This document shows, in pieces, positions 1 to 9,756 of a stretch of 64,000 bases of DNA. Position 1 is the stretch's first letter; each line of letters begins with the position of its first letter. This DNA is from Cycas panzhihuaensis (Eukaryota > Cycadophyta): NCBI GenBank assembly GCA_023213395.1, contig CM041465.1:237157741-237221740 (forward strand), read 5' to 3'. The position numbers were made by a program, and so were the translations under genes. Below the pieces are notes generated by a model. The model searched no databases, was not told where the DNA came from, and saw nothing but the letters and a program-made list of their open reading frames with translations.

Positions 1-1784
1 GCTTGAGACCGAGTAAGGGCATATAAAGGAGTGGACTCAAGTATTTGGATTACCTTCTTTCCCTTTATTTTGGGACTGCGAAGGTGATGGAGTATGTCGG
101 TGAGGGGAACGCAAAGAAGAAGTCAAATCTCGAGCGCCCTTCCCCTTATCGCAGGAAGGATGGGAATTTAGGGATCTTCCCCGGTTCTGGTTGTTTTTGG
201 GATGAGCATTATGATCACGTTCCCCATGTTTGGGAAATGGATCCTTATGGACCGGTTGATCCAGGTTGGGCCTTGAGGCCTATTTAAGGGATGAATCACA
301 TTGGGGGGCATCCCTAGGATGCTAAGCCCTACAATGCGAGTTGTCATGGAAACACTCCCCATGAATGGAACACCACTTCTTCTCAAGTGAGGAATCTTTC
401 TTCCTCACTTGAGAGGACTGGGCATTACCATTCCTAGGGAGGGAAGCTTAAGTAGCTTATTGGATTTGTTTGTTGGAAGTAGGTGAGGAAGGAGCTTGCA
501 GTTAAGGACATCACCTTGTAAGGATCATGGGAATAGTTTAATTAGAATATGATCATAGGCCCAGTAATCAATGCACGCCATGGAGAAACTACAGATGTGC
601 TCTGTTGGGTCTTGTGATGAAGTTCCATCAAACTTAGGAACTTCGGGAGGATGAGGCGGTAAGTTGGTTCTTAACACCTCAATAGATAATGGTGTCGATC
701 TATAATCCATGAAGGGACGTGCCCTTACCTGGACCATAGGATCAGCAAATGATGTAGGGGGTAATGGATAAGGAATGGATAGGGGTGGTAGGCCTATCCC
801 TCCTTGAGGAAATGTCCCTTACTAGAAAGGGACTTGAGGATAAGTGTCTTGAAAGGAAAACAGGTTCCCTTGCAAAGGTACGGCGTAAGAAGCCACACAG
901 GGTGGTGGAAAAGAATGGTATGGAACTGAGTTGTGTCCATATGGACCGCCTGTAGGTGGTGCAACCCTATATGGATGTAACAGGTCCACCCCATAAGCTG
1001 GAATATGATTCCCTTTATCCTTCCCCCAAGGTTGAGAAGCATAACCTAGGGGTATATAAATGGAAGGACCATTAGGTTGGTTTTGAATATACATAGGAGC
1101 AGATCCTACATGACTAGTAGTAGTAGTGTTAGTAGGACCTATAGGCCTACTAGGAAATGCATGTGCCTCATTAGGAGGTGGCATGTTGGCTTAATTAGGA
1201 AAAGGTATGCTAACCCCTAGTTGGAAGAAAGGCATACCATGAGGGGGTCCCAAAGAATTAGGACCATGATAAGGAATAGAAGGTGCAACATGTATCCCTA
1301 GGGTAGGTGTAGGGATGGAGCAGGATGAATGTGTAGGCACAAAAGGATTACTTGTTATGGGAGGTATAGATGCGGATGAAGATGGTGGGACAAGAGCAGA
1401 TGAGGAAGATGCCCCACCATGTAGGACATCTTCAAACCATCTAGGACACGGTTGAAGATGAGCAGCCTAAAAGCACTCACTAAGGGCTTCAACCACGTCA
1501 GCAGGAGGGGTATCTACATGATTGTAGGAAGTAGACGGGACTTCATACGAAGTAGACCCCTCAGGACACTCCTCATAAGAATCATCAACTTGATGGTGAA
1601 TCTCAAGAGGAGATGGGCCCTCTACTGTATGAGTAGAAGGATGGGTATCAAGTGGGTGATGTTGATCACCTGGGTAGTAAATAGGATCATCACCCTCTTA
1701 GGTGGATCCCAGAATGGATGTGGGGAACTCATGAGCTCCTGAAGTAAAAGCATGATAGGCCCAATTGAAAGGGTATCCTTCCAT
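1..1784 (-). pseudogene. gag: Tat-1 gag, broken, with 504-bp internal deletion
   Basis: Gag builds the retrotransposon particle. The start codon is taken at 1784, where MEGYPF matches the gag starts of Tat-2, Tat-3 and Tat-4. A long Pro/Ser-rich N-terminal region follows (about 1750-800), then the segment DPTEHICSFSMACIDYW (about 620-550), which begins the retrotransposon gag core. At 502-506 the reading jumps to the part after the core: relative to Tat-4, 504 bp between two CTTAA motifs are missing, removing the region containing YFDVA..FESGMKS. The Cys/His segment WCSIHGECFHD survives around 350-380. Several in-frame stops and a frameshift are present. The first 45 bp probably start the protease segment. 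Confidence 0.8.
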
Positions 1785-2022
1785 TATCGAATCAAAATTC
1801 GACGATGAAAGAAGACGATATGCAGGGTCTTCTAACAATGAAGGCAAACTATGTAGGTGATGTGAGAAGTGTCACATACAAAACTTGCCAACACGTTAGA
1901 AGAGAGAAAAAAGATGTAAAGTATGTGTTAGGGGTAGCCCAACAAAGAGATGAAGTGGAGGAGACCACTAAAAGGTAATAGTACCAATAGGAAGGGATAA
2001 GAACTAGCTCCCTTACTAGTAA

Positions 2023-2041
2023 GTCCCCAGTATGGTCTCCA
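2023..2041 (-). promoter_or_regulatory. Tat-1 primer-binding site
   Basis: Read on minus: TGGAGACCATACTGGGGAC, one base downstream of the LTR end. The same site occurs next to the LTRs of Tat-2, Tat-3 and Tat-4. It begins with TGG as tRNA-primed sites do. Tat/Ogre elements commonly use tRNA-Arg; I could not check the tRNA match. Confidence 0.7.
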
Positions 2042-4130
2042 GTGGATGCACATCTACAGGATAATCACTACGCTTGGTAGGAGTGATAGTGGTCGATGAT
2101 GATATCAAAGGTGTGGGCGAAACCTACAAGCAAAAAGAGTATCATGCAGGGCACCCCATGCATTGGAGTGTGAGTTTAGGACCTGCATATGATACCCAAC
2201 TACCTCTAAGTGGCCCTCAACCCAGAAGAGAGAGAGGGAAAATAGGGAGGGTAGCCTGGATAGATTCAAGAGGAAGATCCTCCCACCCTTAGATGGCTGG
2301 AAGGGGAGAAGAGGAGTCCTCAAAAGTGACCCTATGATGGAGGGAAACAAACATGGGTAAGGTAGGTGAGAGCCTACGATGTAGCTGGGTTCCTCTTGGT
2401 TATTTGACCAAGCAGACAAGGCCAAGAGGAGGAGGGAGAGAAAGGAAGAGAGAGACAACTTAACTAAAGTTTCCTTTAATGATTCAAAGAGAAAATGAAA
2501 AGGGAAAAGGGAATAGGTGTCACACATGCAAGAAGCAATATCAAATGGACTGGACTGAAAGGGTAAGTTATGCTTTGTAGGAAAAGGAAAAGGAAGAGTA
2601 AGTTTCCTATAAAGTCCTTTTCCTATAGGAGTTGAGTATATGACATGTAAGCATACAAGTGTAAATAAAAGATACCATTTACCCTTTTTACTTTTATATG
2701 ACCTACTTAGCTAGAGCATAGATTCCAAATAAAAGTAAGAAAGGGAAATGGGGGTTAAAGAAAGGATGTGCATACCTGAAAGATGTAGTGTCTGACAGGA
2801 GGCCTCACCCATACATAATACACGTCCTTGCGTCAACCCGCGGATGCGTAACCAAGTCTTGACGTGAACGATGGGGGCTTCCTTACCTTCCCCTTTATGA
2901 AAAGAAAGCAGAATGGAAGAAAGCAAAAGTAAAGAACAAAAACGGTAGATCTTACCTAGATCTAGATGTTTTATACCTTTGCGAGAGCACCACACCAACC
3001 TACACATGCACCAGCTTATCTCTTCCAAGAAGGGGCTACAAAAGACAAGCTATATATATGCAAGTATATATGTAATGTTTGTGTTAAAACATTAGGGAAA
3101 ACAACTGCTGTAACAAGCTCCAAAACCCTCTCTCAAGTAAGCATGTACACCAAGTAAAACAGAGTGAAGGGAAGCCTTAGGATGGCTAACCCTTTGCTGG
3201 GTTCTCCACACAACTCTCTAGCATAACAAGATGAGGGTAAAGGCAACTAAGGACAGTCAAGAGATACAAGGAAAAAAGTGACAATGCATTGGGGAAATAT
3301 CCAAGGTGTGGAGTTGCTATGGGTAGCAATCTGGTATACAAACCCTTACCAATGTCATCAAGGGATACCCAACAATACAAGGGATACTATGAGGGTCTAA
3401 ACAAGAGGTGTGTAAGCTTGGAATCAGCATAGTAAGGGGCTTCATACGTTGATAATCCAGTGTAGGCCTAGGGCTCACCAACTCCTAATTATCCCAAGAG
3501 GAGCATGGAGCAAGAGAAGAGAAGGTGGGAAGGGGAATGCCCTTGGAGAGTAGGACTGAGTGGGGGGCTGCCCCACCTTACTCTCTTCACCCAACTTTAT
3601 GGTTCTTCTCCTGTTTCTTCCTTAAGGAAAACTAGTGGAGGGAAGGTAGGAACCCGGAAGCAACAAGCCAAACTTAATGAAAACAAGCTTTACTACGGTC
3701 AAACTTGAAGAAAATAGGCAAACAAACTAAGAGATGGGTCCAATATGGAGATAACTTACCATAAATCTAGAGAAAAGGGTTTGGAGGACTTATTAGGCTG
3801 ATATGGGATAGGTTCGCCCCTGCAATCAGTGGAGAAGAAGATCCCTGCAAGGGTTTGCAGGAGAAATCCCAAGATATAATTGAAAGAGACACTTGCTAGG
3901 TGAGTTAGAGAAGAACAACACTAAAATTTGCTTAATAACACTTAGAGAGAGGCTTCCCACTGTAGAGGAAGGCAGTTGCAAGCAGATCCTAGCCTAGAGT
4001 TGCAGAAAATGCAGGCCTACAAGTGCACCTATAGCAGGAAGAGAAGAAGAGTAGAAGTTGTAGCCATAAGTAGTTGTGTTGAAGAGTAAAAAGTAAGCTA
4101 AGAGTCCTCAAAATGATGAAGGTTTTGATA

Positions 4131-4136
4131 CTTATA
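4131..4136 (-). promoter_or_regulatory. TATA box of Tat-1 LTR
   Basis: Minus strand reads GGATGGGTATAAGTATCAAA. The same context (GGGATGTGTATAAATCTCAAA) is in Tat-4's LTR at 48,462, so this is the probable U3/R promoter. Confidence 0.6.
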
Positions 4137-4199
4137 CCCATCCTATCCTTAAACACGTGAATAGGGTGCAAATAGGGCTGAGGTGGACATGAGGCCATG

Positions 4200-4231
4200 T
4201 GGCAATTTCGTGGGAAACGCGAGAATTGCCA
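4200..4231. repeat. Conserved interrupted palindrome 2 (Tat-1 LTR)
   Basis: Arms TGGCAATT (4200-4207) and AATTGCCA (4224-4231) pair perfectly, and TCG/CGA extends them past a one-base offset. Tat-4's 5' LTR has 11-bp perfect arms at the matching place. Confidence 0.65.
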
Positions 4232-4271
4232 TGGCAGTTTTTAAAAAATAACTGACAACAGTCGCACTGCG

Positions 4272-4299
4272 GTAAACTTCGTGGTACCACTAAGTTTAC
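4272..4299. repeat. Conserved palindrome 1 (Tat-1 LTR), GGTACC core
   Basis: A 28-bp near-perfect palindrome in which 13 of 14 base pairs match. The core is GTGGTACCAC at 4281-4290 and the arms are GTAAACTT and AAGTTTAC. Related versions are in every LTR of the family and in the intron of the antisense gene. Confidence 0.75.
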
Positions 4300-4808
4300 A
4301 GTGGTGTAGGACTAGAAAGCCAGAATGGCTAAAATTTGAGTTCTAGGAGCCTTAGGAGGTGATGTGGTAGGCCTGGGAGAGGTTGGCCCTCCTGTCTAGG
4401 TGACTGAGATAGTCCAAAATGCACTTGGATAAAGGCAAGTAGAGCATTAATGGCTGAAGGTCCCAGAAACAAGGTGTTAGGAGCTCAAAGTCGAGGCATG
4501 AACGGGTCATACAAACCAAAAGAAACTCGAGGTGGTGTAGAGACAATGTGGAGGGTCGTATAGTGCCATGGGGATACCTACCTTGTGGGAAGGTAGGTCC
4601 CACTGGGGTCATCATAGGCTCACAATATGATAAGTAGCAGGACCAAGCAACAAATACAAAGTGATTATACAAATGAAGCAAGCAGTCATGTAATAAGGTA
4701 ACACTTCTGTCAACCTTTCCAAAGAAATAGTAGAGGTGAAAAGGAAGAAGCATACCTGAGTCTACCTGAGTTGACCTATTTATATCCATTCCTGGTAGCC
4801 GGGAAACA

Positions 4809-5154
4809 GAGGGTAGGCCTTGCATGGCTAGGCCTATAAGCAAACTAGTTATGGTCAGAACCAGATGAGTGCGACGAACCTGACACACGACAGATCATAT
4901 GGTAGGGTTACATTTGAGTAGGAGTGGCTCTGGTCTCGGGTAAAGATCTAGACCATGAAGAAGAAGCACCTCAATGAGTGGCTTATCGATGTGGATGCCT
5001 CTGTGAAACCACTCAAGGAGAGCAAGAAAGTGAAAGAAGTGGTTGGTTCAGAACTAGCAACTCAAGAGCCAATGTAGAATAAAGAGGAGTAGGAATATCT
5101 GATCAGGATATCTCCCTAGGTGTGTGTGAACAGGGAGGGGGCTCATAACCCTCA
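4809..5154. other. Short flank between Tat-1 and Tat-2, probably a Tat-3 remnant
   Basis: It lies between the outer end of the Tat-1 LTR and the target duplication of Tat-2. Because Tat-2 is inserted in the protease region of Tat-3, this should be the next downstream piece of Tat-3. The minus strand shows no convincing protein match and only weak similarity to the protease-RT linker, so the assignment rests on geometry. Confidence 0.45.
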
Positions 5155-5159
5155 CTATC
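5155..5159. repeat. Target-site duplication, left copy (CTATC)
   Basis: CTATC touches the outer end of the Tat-2 3' LTR and is identical to 22042-22046 at the other end. Confidence 0.85.
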
Positions 5160-7868
5160 TGGATGCACGTCTACGGGATAGCTACCTAACTGAGTAGGAA
5201 TGGAAGACCGGTTGATAGTACAATCAGGAAAAGCCCTACAAGTAGGGCAAATACCACACAGGGCGCTCCATGCACTGGAGCGCAAGTTTGGGACTTGCAA
5301 ATGGAATATAGCTACCTAGAAGTGGTTCCCCATTTCAAGCAAGAGGAGAAGAGGCATAAGGTTAGCCTGGGTTGACCTAAGGGAAGGATCCTCCCACCCT
5401 TAGATGGCTAGAAGAGGGAGGAGAGAACCCTTCCAGGGTTTCCTTAAAGTGACAGGAAATAAGAAAAGGTAGGCAAGTAGATGGCCTATGGATGGGGTCA
5501 CCTCGGTTATCTAGCTAAGCGGAAAACTGAAAGGACACGAAGGGGATAACCCAAAAGGGAGGTTATGGTATGTATAAGCAAACTAACCAAGTAAACAAGT
5601 AATAAAGCAAGCGGGAAGTTTGCATGGCAAAAGGGGGGAAAAGGTGAGAGGGAAGGTTTCCTAAGACTTTTTTCTATAGCAAAATAAAATGCAAGTGATA
5701 AAGTAAACAAAGTATGAATTAAGACAAAGGTTGATTTCCCTTCTCTTTCTAATGTGCTAATTACTACTATGTAAAAGAACTTAAAAGAAAAAAGTGATAA
5801 AGTAGAGCGAGAGTGTGTACTCGGAACGGAAGTGTGTCGAAATGGTGATGCTCCCAAGAGGCACCCGAAGTTGCTCCACAAGGCACGGCAGACGTGAAGG
5901 GTTGCGGTAGATCAGAATATGGGGCTCCCTTACCTTCCCTAAAAAAATAGCACTAAAGTACCATGTAAGGGAAAGAAAGGAACAAAATGGTAACGATGAA
6001 TGAAGTACGAAAGTAAAGCATAAATGGGAGCACTTACTTGTGAAGGAAGAAAGAGGAACGGATCCTTTACACTTTTCAAACACCTACAAGTAAATGGCAA
6101 TCTCCCCCTTTCTGGAGAAAGGGTGCTAGTATACAATGGAAAGATCCTAATAATACATGTATATACAAAGCAAATATAAACTTAAATATGTGTATATTAG
6201 TATCAATATAATGATGGTAATAGAAAACAACCAAAGTAGATGGAAGGTAACCAGTAAGCCTTAGAGTGGCCCACCTCCTGTAAGGAACAACCCCACTCTC
6301 CCCTAAAAGCCACGAGGCAGCGAGGGTAAGGCTATACAAGATGGCTGGAAATAGAGGCAAAGAGAGTTAAAAAGATCCAAAGAGGACCTACAGTGAACCA
6401 GGGTGCTATGGAGAGCAAATTGGGTTGCCGGGGAAGGAGCCAGGCAAAGGACAAGTAGCCAGGGCTTACGTGAGTTGCCCAGATCAAAGTGTAAGCCCTT
6501 AAACAAGCACTGTAATATGTGGAAGTACTGATTTTAGCGGCTAAAGATGGCCTAACAAACCCTTGTTAGATTGCCAAGGACAACACAAGGCAAAAGGGAA
6601 GGTTTAGGGGGTGAAGAGCCACTTGAGGAGCATGGAAGGTGGTGCAGAATCCACCCAGCTCTCACCCAAACCCTATGCAACCCCTCTTTGCCACTGCCTT
6701 GAGTAATAAACACAGGCAAAGAGGCACTAATGGCAAGAGTAAGACAATCCAAAATAAAGGAAAAGTAACCTCCAAAGACCCAAGCAAGAGGATAAGCAAA
6801 ATAGGGCATTAATTGAATAAGAAAGTATCTTAAACTAATAAATACCTGAGAGGAGGCTCTTGCCTCAGTCAAGGGTTACTGAAAGAAGACAGAGGAATCA
6901 GCCCAAGAGCTATGGAACAGCAGGTTTGTAACCCTACTAATGGAGTTGAAGGAAGCACCTGCACTTTTAAGACGCTTGATGGCTGCCTGAGCAAGAATCC
7001 ACTGAGATCTCTCCAAAGGGGCCCTCTCCAAGACGTGTGAAGGGCTGGGAAGATGTCCTAGCCATACTAAAGGAGAGTTGGGCACTGGAGGAGAGGTGCA
7101 AGTCCTGTAGCAGCAATTAAGCAGCAGAGAATAGCATAGCACAGGGTAGTTTCCTTGAGAAGTAATCTAAAAAATAAACAAAAGATCCTAAAAATGAGTT
7201 AAAGAGGACTTAAATACCCAGCCCAAACCCTAAAGCAAGCGATTAGGGCACAGCTGGCAGTGAGTTAAGTCACGAGACATGTGGCAGTTTCATAATAAAT
7301 GCAAAATTGCCATGACAGTTTTTTAAAAAATAAATTTGAACAGTCATCCCACTACAAAATCTGCGATACCGTGAAATTTGTGAGGGCACCACAAAATTCA
7401 TGGTGGTATGCAATTAAAGGCTAAATCTGGCCCATATAACCAACTTAGGTTGTGGGCCAATGACAAAAAAGGCTAATGGGGGGCTAAGACACCTGCCCGA
7501 AGGCAAACAAGCCAACAGACGAGTCCATAAGTGTAAAAATAGGATTCAAAGGATGTGGCAAGCCAACCAAACAATGACGGGTCATCACACGGCTAGAGGT
7601 GGCACAAGCCAAGTGGATCCTGGAGCAAGTAGGGCAGAATGCGGGAAGTGGAAAGGCCACCGGGGTGTCACACTTACTGGGAATATGCCCCCGCTATAGT
7701 CATCATAGGCTAAATAAGTATAGACGCAGACAAAATCATCTACAAGGTCACAACATGCAAACATGCAAGCAAACACTCATCTAAAAAAAAAGTGATGATA
7801 AGGTGAGAAGCATACCTGCACTTACCTGAGTCAGTAATTCTGTATCCATTCTTGGAAGCTGGGAAACA
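5160..7868 (-). repeat. Tat-2 3' LTR (2709 bp)
   Basis: Matches 19326-22041 along its length. Its element-internal end (TGTTTCCC on minus at 7868) adjoins a purine tract, which marks it as the 3' LTR. A TATTTAAG box lies at 7209-7216 (minus). The frame at 6552-6872 is also present in the other LTR but resembles no protein I know. Confidence 0.9.
7209..7216 (-). promoter_or_regulatory. TATA-like box in Tat-2 3' LTR
   Basis: Minus strand GGGCTGGGTATTTAAGTCC. An identical box is in the 5' LTR at 21382-21389. The position matches the TATAAA of Tat-4's LTR. Confidence 0.55.
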
Positions 7869-7880
7869 CTGCCCCCTTGG
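7869..7880 (-). promoter_or_regulatory. Tat-2 polypurine tract
   Basis: CCAAGGGGGCAG on minus, directly before the 3' LTR. Tat-4 has the same tract at the same place (62108-62119). It primes plus-strand DNA synthesis. Confidence 0.75.
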
Positions 7881-8280
7881 CAACAGAGCCTCACCGCTCG
7901 GAAGCCTAGTGCGATGGCGAATGCTAGCAACGCAACTATCAGTAGCACATGTGTATATAGATATATAAACCAAGATCATAACAGTAGGCAAGTGTGCCAG
8001 TGAATGTTGTGGCAGAACGTGTGGATACGAAAGTAGTGGTGGAGACAACATAGGGGCTGCCTATGTGCCACCTATTCGATTGGAAGAATCAGAAGGGCGA
8101 GGGGGCTATCCCCACCACAAAAGATATGGAGAGATGTGCATAATCAAGTAGAAGAGTAAACCTAATGGGTAGTTGCCATAGTTTAAACTCATTAGCGGCT
8201 AGGTTTTAGAGGTGTGAACGGATCACAAAGTGAGGTGCGTGACGACCTAGGGCTTGGGTGACAGGGTGGCGAGATAAGCC
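7881..8280. other. Non-coding Tat-2 segment between extra RNase H and polypurine tract
   Basis: About 400 bp aligned with 61,690-62,107 of Tat-4. No reading frame is conserved between the two copies. Confidence 0.5.
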
Positions 8281-8763
8281 TTAGGGATGATCAACAAGAA
8301 GAGGAAGGTAGCACTCAAGGATGAGGCGAACAAGACTATCTGCCTTAGCATTGAGGGCCCGAGGGATATACTAGATATCGATAGACGAGAAGCAGGCCAG
8401 GAGGGATCTGGCGGCAGAAGCAAGAGTTCTCAAGTGGGGGCATCGCACCTGGTAAACCTGGGTGAGATGAGACATTACAACTTGAGAGTCACAAAGCAAA
8501 ACGATGGGTCTATGATGGAAATGGAGAGCATTGGTAAGGGCTTCAGTAACAGCCGTGTATTCAGCGTCGTTGTTAGTAGCCTCTGGGAGGAAGATCCCAG
8601 AGCGCAGGAGATCATATCCAGAGGAGCTGCGGAGAATCCATGCAAAGGATGAAGGTTCAGGGTTACCGGCCTCGCCATCCAGAAAATGTAGATGGACATG
8701 GGTGACACAAAGTCCTAGTAGTAAATAAAAAATGATGGAATGAAAGCGATACTCGAAAGGCAA
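8281..8763 (-). pseudogene. Archaeal-type RNase H (aRNH) of Tat-2
   Basis: A second RNase H encoded after integrase, expected to degrade RNA in RNA-DNA hybrids during reverse transcription. The four catalytic acids are visible in order: Asp in FLDGEAGNP, Glu in NNDAEYTAV, Asp in LLCDSQVV, and Asp in NAKADSLV after the typical PRALN. An in-frame stop lies between the third and fourth motif, just after SSIDI. The GNP motif after the first Asp is characteristic of plant and archaeal RNase H domains acquired by Tat elements. The upstream start is uncertain; Tat-4's copy starts at 61259. The main pol RNase H of this element lacks its first Asp, so this domain could have been the working enzyme. 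Confidence 0.82.
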
Positions 8764-9224
8764 GAAAAAAGTGGCCGTGAAGGGTAGGAGGACCTAGCAA
8801 TGAGGTTACCCAGGGGCGAGAGCAAGTAGCATGATTACTATCTGAGAGCAAGCGGAGAAAAAACATCCTAGAGCGCCAAAAGGTCACTTCAGAAAGTGAA
8901 ACATGCCCCCGGCCGAGGGAGCATTCCCTTTAGGGACCCTAGGAGTGAAAAAGGATTGCAAAAATGAGTCCAGGAGGACGAAACGAGCCAAATGAGTATA
9001 AACTCGGGCATGCACAGGGGTGGCACATAAAATGAGATGGAAGGGCCCATGGAAAAAGTGCAAAAATGAGGTACCATAAATGCACCTACGAGAGAGCGCA
9101 AAAGGGCATCAAAAGAGTACAATGGGCGACAGGGCCAAAAGGCAAAGGCAATCAGGGAAACGGGATGGTCTCAATGGCTATCATGAGGCTAAAAGCGGAA
9201 GAAGTGCCTATTGAGGCCCCTGCC
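8764..9224. other. Tat-2 spacer upstream of the antisense gene promoter
   Basis: Lies between the extra RNase H (minus) and the TATA box of the plus-strand PMD gene. Any antisense promoter elements would be here. No frame is conserved with Tat-4 (60,728-61,258). Confidence 0.45.
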
Positions 9225-9233
9225 TATATAAGG
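9225..9233 (+). promoter_or_regulatory. TATA box of the antisense PMD gene, Tat-2
   Basis: CCTATATAAGGAAA on the plus strand. Tat-4 has TTATATAAGGAAA on its own antisense strand (60719-60727). In both copies the TATA begins 167 bp before the inferred start codon. This spacing match and the conserved sequence just downstream (GGATTCATTTTCAC) support a real promoter opposing gag-pol. Confidence 0.65.
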
Positions 9234-9674
9234 AAATTGAACGGAAAATGGATTCATTTTCACCAGCTCTCGTGAGAAACCAGAGCCATTCCCTTATGCA
9301 GTGGAGCGCTGCCCAACTTTGGAGGCATGCAAGGAGAGATCAGACCGTTGGATCAGGATGCAGAGAGAGCCAGCGAGATCATCAGGATGAGATGGTGATA
9401 GTGAGACCAGATCCAGTGAGTGGATATCATGAAACCTGACCCATTTTAGAGTTCTAATTTCATTACTTTTTTATAGTTTTTGTATGATTTTTAGTGCCCC
9501 TTATGGTCAATTAGAGGCCTCTCGGAGTCCGAATTGGACCCAGAAAGAGGCGGGGACCTGGGCATTAGAGAGTTTTGGTCTCAATGGACCCCATGGGGTC
9601 CACTAGAAGAATTTTTTAGTTTGTTCGGGGCAGACATCCCCCCTTTTGGGTGGGGCACTATTCATACCATAATA

Positions 9675-9690
9675 AAGATCGCGATGCCAC
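9675..9690. repeat. Interrupted palindrome A in intron 1, Tat-2
   Basis: An AAAGATCG half-site, spacer CGATGCCA and a CGATCATT half-site, starting near 9675. Seven of eight pairs match. It is the degraded counterpart of the perfect 11-bp arms in Tat-4 at 60249-60276. Confidence 0.5.
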
Positions 9691-9730
9691 GATCATTGCC
9701 ATGGGGCTCGAATCACCATGGGACCTAAGC

Positions 9731-9756
9731 TAAACTTAGCAGTACCACTAAGTTTA
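9731..9756. repeat. Interrupted palindrome B in intron 1, Tat-2
   Basis: Arms TAAACTTAG (9731-9739) and CTAAGTTTA (9748-9756) are perfect complements around CAGTACCA. It has the same architecture as palindrome 1 of the LTRs. Confidence 0.75.

Larger units (their letters stand above)
1..4808 (-). mobile_element. Tat-1: 5' part of a Ty3/gypsy Tat-type LTR retrotransposon
   Basis: On the minus strand this reads 5' LTR (4808 down to 2043), primer-binding site, leader, gag, and the first few codons of the protease segment; the rest lies left of the window. Gag and LTR are closest to Tat-4 (for example a shared Asn/Thr-rich gag stretch near 1090-1180), so Tat-1 and Tat-4 belong to one subfamily. 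The LTR starts TGTTTCCC and ends in CA next to the PBS. The candidate duplicated target at 4809-4813 (gaggg) cannot be paired because the other end is outside. Confidence 0.85.
2043..4808 (-). repeat. Tat-1 5' LTR (2766 bp)
   Basis: Terminal bases TG..CA are placed by comparison with the other LTRs: the start TGTTTCCCGGCTACCAGGAATGG is at 4808 downward, and the end (GCATCCA) is next to the PBS at 2043. A TATA-like box on minus lies at 4131-4136, and conserved interrupted palindromes lie upstream of it at 4200-4231 and 4272-4299. Open frames inside (for example 2105-2527 and 4352-4888) are not conserved as proteins. Confidence 0.88.

Noticed and set aside
45-287. 80-residue plus-strand frame at the left edge
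   Set aside because: Antisense shadow of the Tat-1 gag C-terminal region.
4352-4888. 178-residue frame on minus
   Set aside because: Spans the LTR end and the flank of Tat-1, so it is a chance frame across an insertion junction.
6552-6872. 106-residue frame in the Tat-2 LTR, also present at 20717-20977
   Set aside because: Shared only because LTRs are copies of each other; not conserved as protein in Tat-1 or Tat-4 and resembles no family.
9248-9439. 63-residue frame starting MDSFSP after the antisense TATA box, considered as exon 1 coding
   Set aside because: Not conserved in frame in Tat-4; the shorter ATG at 9392 gives homologous peptides in both copies and joins the PMD frame.
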